A DNA stretch of 8,169 bases from Acidimicrobiales bacterium. GTDB lineage: Bacteria > Actinomycetota > Acidimicrobiia > Acidimicrobiales > Poriferisodaliceae. The notes below the pieces were generated by a model. The model was not told where the DNA came from. It was given only the letters and a program-made list of their open reading frames with translations, and did not search any database. Both the position numbers and the translations under genes were made by a program. Each line of letters starts with the position of its first letter. Positions within the stretch are counted from its first letter, which is position 1. Where the stretch lies: NCBI GenBank assembly GCA_020631315.1, contig JAHDHM010000147.1, positions 1 through 8,169 on the forward strand. The letters are read 5' to 3'. This document shows positions 1 to 5,375 of the stretch, piece after piece.

Positions 1-1129
1 CGTCGCCGGACTCGTAGCCGGTGTCGAAGCGCGTGCCGAAGCCGTCCGGGGTGGCCAGCTTGGTGATGGGACCGGGGGAGGGGAGGAACGCGCCCTCGGC
101 CGGGTCCTCGGCGTTGATGCGGATCTCGATGGAGTGGCCGCGGATCTCGATGTCGTCCTGGGTGAACGGCAGCGGCTCGCCCGAAGCGACGCGCAGCTGC
201 ATCTCGACGAGGTCGACCCCGGTGATGAGCTCGGTGGCCGGGTGCTCCACCTGGAGGCGGGTGTTCATCTCCAGGTAATAGAAGGAGCCGTTCTCGTAGA
301 GGAACTCGACGGTGCCGGCGTTGACGTAATCACAGCCCTTGGCGACGGCGACGGCGGCCTCGCCCATCGCAGCGATGATCTCGTCGGGGATGTCGGCGGC
401 CGGAGCCTCCTCGATGAGCTTCTGATGGCGACGCTGTGCCGAGCAGTCACGGGTGCCGAGGTAGACGCAGTTGCCGTGCTGGTCGGCGAGGACCTGGACC
501 TCGACGTGGCGGGGAGCGGTCAGGTAGCGCTCCATGTAGGCCTCGTCACGCCCGAAGTAGGCGAGGGCCTCGCGCTGAGCGGACTCGAGCTGTGCCTCGA
601 CCTCGTTCTCGGCGTGGACGACCTTCATGCCTCGACCGCCACCGCCGTACGCGGCCTTGATGGCGACGGGGTAGCCGAACTCGGCGCCGAAGTCCTTGAC
701 CTGCTGCGGATCGGTGATGAGCTCGGTGGTGCCCGGCACACCGTGCACGCCGACGCGCTCGGCCGCGTGCCGAGCGGAGATCTTGTCGCCCATGACCTCG
801 ATGGCCTCGGGGTTCGGGCCGATGAAGGCGACCCCGCGCTCGGTGATGGCGCGGGCGAAGTCGGCGTTCTCGGAGAAGAACCCGTAGCCCGGATGCACGG
901 CGTCGGCGCCGCTGCGCTCGATGACGTCGAGGATCGCCTCGGTGTTGAGGTAGCTCTCGGCTGCGGTCTGGCCGCCCAGCGCGTAGGCCTCGTCGGCGAG
1001 CCGTGTGTGCAGCGCGTTGCGATCGAGCTCGGAGTACACGGCGACGGACTGAACGCCCATCTCACGGCAGGCGCGAATGACCCGAACGGCGATCTCGCCT
1101 CGGTTGGCGATGAGGACCTTGTTGAACAT
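1..1129 (-). CDS. accC: Acyl-CoA carboxylase alpha chain, biotin carboxylase region (C-terminus beyond the left edge)
   Basis: ATP-dependent carboxylation of biotin, the first half-reaction of acetyl-/propionyl-CoA carboxylase, in the cytoplasm. The 376 visible residues begin [20 protein letters not shown], the standard family N-terminus. The ATP-grasp glycine loop GGGGRGMK lies at 162-169. Residues matching the E. coli AccC active site are all present at an offset of one: K116, K158, H208, K237, E275, E287, N289, R291, E295 and R337, including the blocks [11 protein letters not shown] and [10 protein letters not shown]. The reading frame is open to position 1. Actinobacterial alpha chains often carry a fused C-terminal biotin-carrier domain; whether this one does is outside the window. 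The ATG is preceded by a modest GAAGG (1134-1138) only 4 nt away, but the family N-terminus supports this start. It is divergent from the biotin ligase gene. The family is certain; the substrate (acetyl-, propionyl- or longer-chain CoA) cannot be told from this part. Confidence 0.96.
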   Translation of the reverse strand, partial: MFNKVLIANRGEIAVRVIRACREMGVQSVAVYSELDRNALHTRLADEAYALGGQTAAESYLNTEAILDVIERSGADAVHPGYGFFSENADFARAITERGVAFIGPNPEAIEVMGDKISARHAAERVGVHGVPGTTELITDPQQVKDFGAEFGYPVAIKAAYGGGGRGMKVVHAENEVEAQLESAQREALAYFGRDEAYMERYLTAPRHVEVQVLADQHGNCVYLGTRDCSAQRRHQKLIEEAPAADIPDEIIAAMGEAAVAVAKGCDYVNAGTVEFLYENGSFYYLEMNTRLQVEHPATELITGVDLVEMQLRVASGEPLPFTQDDIEIRGHSIEIRINAEDPAEGAFLPSPGPITKLATPDGFGTRFDTGYESGD

Positions 1130-1195
1130 GACACCTTCAGGGGACCGTCGCGGTGCGACCTCTCGGACCGGACCATATTGTCAGAAGCCGCTGGA

Positions 1196-1209
1196 CGGCC
1201 CGTAGGCCG
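1196..1209 (+). promoter_or_regulatory. Small hairpin in the birA leader
   Basis: CGGCC (1196-1200) and GGCCG (1205-1209) form a perfect 5-bp GC stem around the tetraloop CGTA. It ends 5 nt before the birA Shine-Dalgarno sequence and could affect ribosome access or be part of an operator. In DNA this GC-rich, a 5-bp stem is not rare, so function is unproven. Confidence 0.2.
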
Positions 1210-1214
1210 ACGAT

Positions 1215-1219
1215 GGAGG
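1215..1219 (+). promoter_or_regulatory. Ribosome binding site of birA, supports the GTG start
   Basis: GGAGG lies 7 nt before GTG at 1227 and 10 nt before the next in-frame codon, ATG at 1230. The shorter spacing favours GTG, though the two starts differ by only one residue. Confidence 0.7.
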
Positions 1220-1226
1220 CGACGAC

Positions 1227-2018
1227 GTGATGCAACCAGCTCCGGCGCAGAGTGTTCCCGGGACCCGCTTCAGGTTGGCCTCGGTCGCCGAGACCGGGTC
1301 GACGAACGTGGACCTCGCCGCCTGGATCCGCGACGGCCTCCGGCCCGACTACGTGTTGCGCACCGATCACCAGACCGCCGGTCGTGGGCGTCGGGACCGG
1401 ACCTGGGAGGCGCCGCCGGGGTCGGGGTTGATGATGTCGGTGGCGCTCGCCGTCGACGAGAGCGTCGGCCGATCGGCCTCTGTGCTCGCGTCGATGGTGG
1501 GACTCGCCGCGTGGCGGGCGTGCAGCGCGCTCGGCGCCGACGTGTCGATGAAGTGGCCGAACGACCTGATCGGCCCGGTCGGTGCCGATGGGACGCCGCC
1601 GAAGCTCGCCGGCCTGCTCGGTGAGCTGGTCGCGGGTCCGTCGGGGCCCGTGGCCGTGGTCGGCATCGGCGTGAACCTCAGGCCGGTACCGGAACGGGCG
1701 GCCGATCTCGGGCGTGCGGTGTGTGTGCTCGACGAGCTCTGTGATGCAGCACCCGACGCCGATGAGTTCGCACGAGCGGTGCTCGTCGAGCTGGAGACGG
1801 TGCTCGGCGAGGTCTCGGAGCACGGCGTCGGGCGGTTGGCTGCGGCGATGACGTCGGCCTCGGGTCTCATCGGACGTGCTGTCGACGTCCAGACGGACAG
1901 TGGCGCGGTGCACGGCGAGGTCGTCGCCATCGACACCGAGGGCCGTCTGGTCCTCGCGACCCGTGACGGGGAGCAGACGCTGTCGGTGGGCGACGTGGTG
2001 TCCGTTCGACCCGTGTGA
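1227..2018 (+). CDS. birA: Biotin--[acetyl-CoA-carboxylase] ligase (biotin-protein ligase, short form)
   Basis: Activates biotin to biotinyl-5'-AMP and attaches it to the lysine of a biotin carrier domain, here most likely that of the divergent carboxylase. The 263 residues contain the family motifs in order: ETGSTN (22-27), the biotinyl-AMP loop TAGRGRRDRTW (50-60; GRGRR replaces E. coli GRGRRGR), MKWPNDL (108-114), KLAGLLGEL (126-134) and VVGIGVNL (144-151), then a small C-terminal SH3-like domain from about 215. There is no N-terminal helix-turn-helix domain: the catalytic part starts by about residue 15. It is therefore a monofunctional ligase and not a DNA-binding repressor like E. coli BirA. 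It is the first gene of the plus-strand run, 45 nt before the rmlC-like gene, and may share a transcript with the sugar genes. Confidence 0.95.
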   Translation: MMQPAPAQSVPGTRFRLASVAETGSTNVDLAAWIRDGLRPDYVLRTDHQTAGRGRRDRTWEAPPGSGLMMSVALAVDESVGRSASVLASMVGLAAWRACSALGADVSMKWPNDLIGPVGADGTPPKLAGLLGELVAGPSGPVAVVGIGVNLRPVPERAADLGRAVCVLDELCDAAPDADEFARAVLVELETVLGEVSEHGVGRLAAAMTSASGLIGRAVDVQTDSGAVHGEVVAIDTEGRLVLATRDGEQTLSVGDVVSVRPV

Positions 2019-2063
2019 CCTCAATCGCTGAAGGTCGGGTCCTGATCGGTCGACAGGAACCAC

Positions 2064-2618
2064 ATGGCAGAGGTGATCGCATCCGACCTGATCGACGGCG
2101 TGTACCACGTGTACCCGACCGTCCATCGTGACGACCGAGGGCTCTTCGTCGAGACCTTCCGGCGTCAGTTCATCCCCGGCGGCGGTCGCGAGATGATCCA
2201 GTCGAACCGGGCCGACCGCACGGCCAACTCGCTGGTCGGCCTGCACTATCACCTGCACCAGAGCGACTACTGGTACGTGCCGTTCGGCTCCGCCCGAGCT
2301 GTCCTGCACGACCTGCGCCAGGGCAGCCCGACCGACGGCGCGACCGAAGAGGTCGACCTCGGCGGCGATGACCACCGCGGCCTGTACATCCCACCGGGTG
2401 TCGCCCATGGCTTCGCAGCCCTCACCGACATGACGATCACCTACCTCGTCGACGGCTACTACAACCCAGCCGACGAGCTGGGCGTGGCGTGGGACGATCC
2501 GGACATCGACGCCAACTGGGGTGTCGAGGATCCGGTGATGTCGCAGCGCGACCGCGACAACCCGCGTCGCAAGCAGATCGAACCCATGTGGCAGCCCCAC
2601 TTCTCCCTGCGAACCTGA
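2064..2618 (+). CDS. rmlC: RmlC-family cupin: dTDP-4-dehydrorhamnose 3,5-epimerase-like protein with divergent active site
   Basis: RmlC inverts C3 and C5 of dTDP-4-dehydro-6-deoxyglucose, between RmlB and RmlD. The 184 residues are of typical length and show family blocks: DDRGLFVETF (23-32), GLHYH (59-63), DLRQGSPTDG (83-92), IPPGVAHGFAAL (109-120), and YYNPADELGVAWDDPDI (132-148). H61 matches the catalytic base, Y127 the catalytic tyrosine (MYL in mycobacterial RmlC), and D163 may be the His partner. Two conserved positions differ: the Arg in the usual LRGLH block is V58, and the Lys about ten residues after the His (K72 in M. tuberculosis) is replaced, with D68 at that place after a three-residue shorter loop. 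Its position before rmlB and rmlD supports a deoxysugar role. It could be a working 3,5-epimerase with altered chemistry, a 3-epimerase, or an inactive paralogue. AGGA (2055-2058) lies 5 nt before the ATG. The gene symbol rests on family and context. Confidence 0.85.
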   Translation: MAEVIASDLIDGVYHVYPTVHRDDRGLFVETFRRQFIPGGGREMIQSNRADRTANSLVGLHYHLHQSDYWYVPFGSARAVLHDLRQGSPTDGATEEVDLGGDDHRGLYIPPGVAHGFAALTDMTITYLVDGYYNPADELGVAWDDPDIDANWGVEDPVMSQRDRDNPRRKQIEPMWQPHFSLRT

Positions 2619-2637
2619 GATCCGGAGAACCAGTCCC

Positions 2638-3591
2638 ATGAAGATGCTCGTCACCGGCGCGGCCGGTTTCATCGGATCGAACTACGTCCGCCGGGTCCTC
2701 GCGACCTCCGACGACCACGTCACGATCCTCGACGCCCTCACCTACGCCGGTGGCGTCGACACGATCGCTGACCTCGTCGACAACCCCCGCGTCACGTTCG
2801 TGAAGGGCGACATCGCCGACCGCGAGGTCGTCGGCGACGTCATGCCCGGTCACGACGCCGTCGTCCACTTCGCGGCCGAGTCGCACGTCGACCGCTCGAT
2901 CGTGGACCCGGACGCGTTCATCCGTACGAACTGCATGGGCACCAACGTCCTGTGTGACGTCGCCCGGCAGATCGAGCTGCCCCGCTTCCTGCACGTGTCG
3001 ACCGACGAGGTCTACGGCTCCCGCCTCGAGGGCTCGTTCGTCGAGACCGACCTGCTCGAGCCGAGCTCGCCCTACAGCGCGTCGAAGGCCGGTTCCGACC
3101 TGATCGCCCTCGGCTACCACACGACCTTCGGTCTGAACGTCTCGGTGACCCGAGCCTCGAACAACTACGGGCCCTTCCAGTTCCCGGAGAAGGTCATCCC
3201 GCTCTTCGTGACCAACCTCTTCCAGGGCAAGTCCGTGCCGCTGTACGGCGATGGCTCCAACGTCCGCGACTGGCTGTACGTCGACGATCACTGCGCTGCC
3301 GTCGACACCGTCCTGCGCAAGGGCGTCGCCGGCGAGATCTACAACGTCGGCGGCACCGCCGAGCTGTCGAACGTCGAGCTGACCCACCGCCTCATCGAGC
3401 TGTGCGGAGCCGACGAGTCGCTCATCGAACGGGTCGAAGATCGACTCGGACACGACCAGCGCTACTCGATCTCCCTCGACCGCATCGCCGAGCTCGGCTG
3501 GCAGCCCCAGATGGAGATCGACGAGGGCCTCGAGCGCACCGTGGCCTGGTACCGCGACAACGACGACTGGTGGCGTTCGCGTCGTTCCTGA
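2638..3591 (+). CDS. rmlB: dTDP-glucose 4,6-dehydratase
   Basis: NAD-dependent conversion of dTDP-D-glucose to dTDP-4-dehydro-6-deoxy-D-glucose, the committed step to dTDP-deoxysugars; cytoplasmic. It is an extended short-chain dehydrogenase of 317 residues, near the usual length. The Rossmann motif TGAAGFIGSN spans 6-15 (G7, G10, G13). Further family blocks are DALTYAG (32-38), HFAAESHVDRS (77-87), STDEVYG (121-127) with the catalytic T122-D123-E124, YSASK (146-150) with Y146 and K150, and NNYGPFQFPEKVIPLF (175-190). DGSNVRDWLYVDDH (205-218) is the substrate-binding block. The Thr-Asp-Glu triad distinguishes 4,6-dehydratases from UDP-glucose epimerases, which makes the call firm. The start is supported by the canonical N-terminus (MKMLVTGAAGF) and by GGAG at 2624-2627, 10 nt upstream; a second in-frame ATG at 2644 is less likely. 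It lies 19 nt after the rmlC-like gene, so the two are probably co-transcribed. Confidence 0.97.
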   Translation: MKMLVTGAAGFIGSNYVRRVLATSDDHVTILDALTYAGGVDTIADLVDNPRVTFVKGDIADREVVGDVMPGHDAVVHFAAESHVDRSIVDPDAFIRTNCMGTNVLCDVARQIELPRFLHVSTDEVYGSRLEGSFVETDLLEPSSPYSASKAGSDLIALGYHTTFGLNVSVTRASNNYGPFQFPEKVIPLFVTNLFQGKSVPLYGDGSNVRDWLYVDDHCAAVDTVLRKGVAGEIYNVGGTAELSNVELTHRLIELCGADESLIERVEDRLGHDQRYSISLDRIAELGWQPQMEIDEGLERTVAWYRDNDDWWRSRRS

Positions 3592-3651
3592 CGCGACGCA
3601 CCGCCTGAGCCCTCAGCGCACGCCACCCTCGTCGCAGCCACACTCAAGACC

Positions 3652-4527
3652 ATGAGCCCACGTCTTCTCGTCACCGGCGCCGGCGGCCAGCTCGGTGCCG
3701 AGGTGCACCGCCTCGCTCCGGACTCGATCGCGCTGACGCGCGCCGACCTCGACGTGGCCGATCGCGCCTCGGTCCACGAGGCAGTCGCTGCACATCAGCC
3801 CGACGTGATCGTCAACTGTGCGGCCATGACCGCGGTCGACCTGTGCGAGACGGAGGTCGACGCCGCCATCGCCGGCAACACCCTGTCGTGCCGGTGGCTC
3901 GCCGAAGCCGCCGAGGTCACCGGCGCCCGGATCATCTCGGTCTCGACCGACTATGTGTTCTCAGGCGAGCCCGCCGATGTGTTCTCAGGCGAGCCCTCGG
4001 GCGGCGATCGGCCATGGACCGAGTGGGACCCGACAGGTCCTGCGTCGGTCTACGGAAGGACGAAGCTCGCGGGCGAGCGGGAACTGAGGCCCCAGGACAC
4101 CGTCGTGCGAACCGCGTGGCTCGCCGGCGCCGGTCGGGCGAACATCGTGTCGACAGTGCTACGGCTCGCCGCGAACGACACACCACTCACGTTCGTGGAC
4201 GACCAGTTCGGCTCGCCGACGTTCGTCGAGGACCTGGCACCGCTGTTGATCCGACTCGCCGACGAGGGCGTGACCGGCATCGTGCACGGCGTGAACCAGG
4301 GCGCGACGAACTGGTTCGAGTGGATCCGTTCGATCCTCGCCGCCGCCGGACACGATCCGGCGCTCGTGAGTCCCATCCCGACCACAGAGCTGGATCCGCC
4401 TCGACCGGCGCCCCGTCCTCGGTACTCGGTGCTCGACGATGCGGTGCTGCGAGCACTCGACCTGCGTCTGCCGCATCACGCCGACTCGCTCGATCGGCTC
4501 GTCGACGCGTTCGTCGCAGGGCTGTAG
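3652..4527 (+). CDS. rmlD: dTDP-4-dehydrorhamnose reductase
   Basis: NADPH-dependent reduction of the 4-keto sugar to dTDP-L-rhamnose (or a C4 epimer), last step of the pathway; cytoplasmic. The 291 residues match the family: TGAGGQLG (8-15), VNCAAMTAVDLCE (54-66), STDYVF (98-103), VYGRTKLAGE (133-142) with catalytic Y134 and K138, RTAW (153-156), DDQFGSPTF (183-191), and the C-terminal APRPRYSVLD block (253-262). The Ser/Thr-Tyr-Lys set is intact. It has an oddity: just after STDYVF, the unit VFSGEP followed by two residues occurs twice in a row (102-117), encoded by an almost perfect DNA tandem repeat; family members normally have one copy in this loop. There is no convincing Shine-Dalgarno sequence before ATG 3652 (upstream is ACTCAAGACC), but an earlier start is not suggested by the family N-terminus. 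It is 60 bp from rmlB, the widest gap in the run. Confidence 0.95.
   Translation: MSPRLLVTGAGGQLGAEVHRLAPDSIALTRADLDVADRASVHEAVAAHQPDVIVNCAAMTAVDLCETEVDAAIAGNTLSCRWLAEAAEVTGARIISVSTDYVFSGEPADVFSGEPSGGDRPWTEWDPTGPASVYGRTKLAGERELRPQDTVVRTAWLAGAGRANIVSTVLRLAANDTPLTFVDDQFGSPTFVEDLAPLLIRLADEGVTGIVHGVNQGATNWFEWIRSILAAAGHDPALVSPIPTTELDPPRPAPRPRYSVLDDAVLRALDLRLPHHADSLDRLVDAFVAGL
3953..3996 (+). repeat. In-frame tandem duplication inside rmlD (period 24 bp)
   Basis: A 20-bp segment starting ATGTGTTCTCAGG occurs at 3953-3972 and again, without mismatch, at 3977-3996. The offset is 24 bp, or eight codons, so the frame is kept and the protein gains a second VFSGEP unit. Outside these 20 bp the copies differ at once (3973 G against 3997 T). 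A recent slippage-type duplication is the simplest explanation. Confidence 0.9.
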
Positions 4528-4555
4528 GTCCCACATCGGCCGAACGACCGGCCGG

Positions 4556-4561
4556 TACCCT
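4556..4561 (+). promoter_or_regulatory. Possible -10 box for a near-leaderless wzm transcript
   Basis: TACCCT fits the actinobacterial TANNNT pattern. Its usual spacing would place the transcription start near A4568, 3 nt before the ATG at 4571. No Shine-Dalgarno sequence lies before that ATG (TTCGGACG only), so initiation on a near-leaderless mRNA is possible. No good -35 is visible. A weak 5-bp inverted repeat, CGGCC 4537-4541 and GGCCG 4550-4554, sits just upstream. Confidence 0.25.
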
Positions 4562-4570
4562 CTTCGGACG

Positions 4571-5374
4571 ATGACGCAGCTCCAGACCATCTGGGCGAAC
4601 CGCCCGCTGGTCGCCAACTTCGCTCAGCGAGAGCTGAAGGCGCGGTACCGGCGCAGCCTCCTGGGCTGGCTGTGGTCGCTGATCAATCCGCTGACGACGA
4701 TCCTCATCTACTCGCTGGTCTTCAGCGTGTTCCTGCGGGCGGAACCGCCCGCGGCTGGCGACGGCAGCAAGATCTTCGCCCTCTATCTGTTCAGCGGCCT
4801 CGTCGTCTGGAACGTGTTCGCCTCGATGGTGAACGGGCCGATGGACTGGCTCGCCGGCGTCGCCGACCTGCTCCGCAAGATCCACTTCCCGGCCGACGCC
4901 GCGATCTTCGGCGGTGCGCTCGCCGCGATCGTCCAGTCGCTCATCGAAGCCGGGATCCTGCTCGTCATCATGATCGCCATCGGCAACGCGTCGTGGGCGA
5001 TGCTGACGCTGCCGTACGTGTTGGCCTGCACGATGCTCGTCGGGCTCGGTGTGGGCTTCTTCGTGAGCATCGCCAACGCCCACTTCAGAGACGTGCGCTA
5101 CCTCGTCGGCGTGGTGCTCAACGCCGTGTTCTTCCTCGTGCCGATCGTCTACCCGCCCGAGATCATCCCGGAGGAGGAGTGGGGTCTGCCGCTGCGCGAC
5201 ATCATCGAGTTCAACCCGATGGTGCAGTTCGTGAACGCCGCGCGGGACGCCACCTACGCCGGCGAGGTCAACTGGGCCCGGCTCGGCGTCATCGGCGTCG
5301 CCGCAGTGGTGGTCTTCGTCGCCGGGTGGACCTACTTCGTGCGCAAGTCCGTCGACATCTCCGAGGAGCTGTGA
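4571..5374 (+). CDS. wzm: Polysaccharide ABC-2 transporter permease (Wzm/TagG type)
   Basis: Membrane subunit that, with the following ATPase, exports a lipid-linked polysaccharide across the cytoplasmic membrane. The 267 residues begin with a cytoplasmic amphipathic segment carrying RELKARYRRSLLGWLWSLIN (20-39), the family hallmark before the first membrane span. About six hydrophobic segments follow, near 34-54, 70-88, 112-138, 145-168, 177-195 and 236-256. Other family-typical blocks are DLLRKIHFPAD (99-109) and the NPMVQFVNAARDA region (215-227) after a YPPEIIPEE loop. ATG 4571 was chosen because it gives the usual length and N-terminus; the frame opens earlier, at 4439, but that would overlap rmlD by 89 bp and add a non-family extension. 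It ends one base before the ATPase start, so the two are surely translated together. The gene is 43 bp after rmlD, which suggests the exported glycan contains the dTDP-derived deoxysugar. Confidence 0.93.
   Translation: MTQLQTIWANRPLVANFAQRELKARYRRSLLGWLWSLINPLTTILIYSLVFSVFLRAEPPAAGDGSKIFALYLFSGLVVWNVFASMVNGPMDWLAGVADLLRKIHFPADAAIFGGALAAIVQSLIEAGILLVIMIAIGNASWAMLTLPYVLACTMLVGLGVGFFVSIANAHFRDVRYLVGVVLNAVFFLVPIVYPPEIIPEEEWGLPLRDIIEFNPMVQFVNAARDATYAGEVNWARLGVIGVAAVVVFVAGWTYFVRKSVDISEEL
5363..5368 (+). promoter_or_regulatory. Ribosome binding site of wzt inside the end of wzm
   Basis: GAGGAG lies 7 nt before the wzt ATG at 5376 and is coded within the last residues of the permease. With a one-base gap between the genes, this points to translational coupling. 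Confidence 0.75.
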
Positions 5375-5375
5375 G

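Larger units (their letters stand above)
1130..1226. promoter_or_regulatory. Divergent intergenic region between accC and birA, probably with both promoters
   Basis: Both genes read outward from this 97-bp gap, so their promoters should lie here unless they sit inside the opposite gene. The only AT-rich patch is ATATTGT at 1175-1181. On the plus strand TATTGT (1176-1181) could be a -10 box, with a poor -35 (GTGCGA, 1153-1158) at 17-bp spacing. On the minus strand CAATAT (1180-1175) is an equally weak candidate. No clear operator is visible. The region assignment follows from gene layout; the exact boxes are guesses. Confidence 0.4.

Noticed and set aside
134..1624. Long plus-strand open frame (496 codons) over accC and the start of birA
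   Set aside because: It runs antisense to the biotin carboxylase, whose active-site residues are all conserved, and then overlaps birA in another frame. Its composition is that of an antisense shadow.
2040..2058. Inverted repeat TCCTG / CAGGA covering the rmlC-like gene's ribosome site
   Set aside because: Only 5 bp with a 9-nt loop, as expected by chance; not enough to claim a regulatory hairpin.
1137..2672. Long minus-strand open frame (511 codons) opposite birA and the rmlC-like gene
   Set aside because: It is antisense to two clearly recognisable genes, has a His/Arg/Val/Asp-rich low-complexity composition and no family motifs. Such shadows are usual in GC-rich DNA.
2437..3453. Minus-strand open frame (338 codons) opposite rmlB
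   Set aside because: Antisense to a fully motif-matched rmlB; Asp/Val/Arg-rich with no recognisable domain.
3605..3616. Palindrome CTGAG-CC-CTCAG after rmlB, considered as a terminator
   Set aside because: The loop of two bases is too tight, the stem is short and there is no T-run; the next gene continues in the same direction.
4439..4570. Upstream extension of the wzm frame to an ATG at 4439
   Set aside because: It would overlap rmlD by 89 bp, and the added 44 residues are Arg/Ser/Cys-rich and unlike the family; ATG 4571 gives the normal N-terminus.
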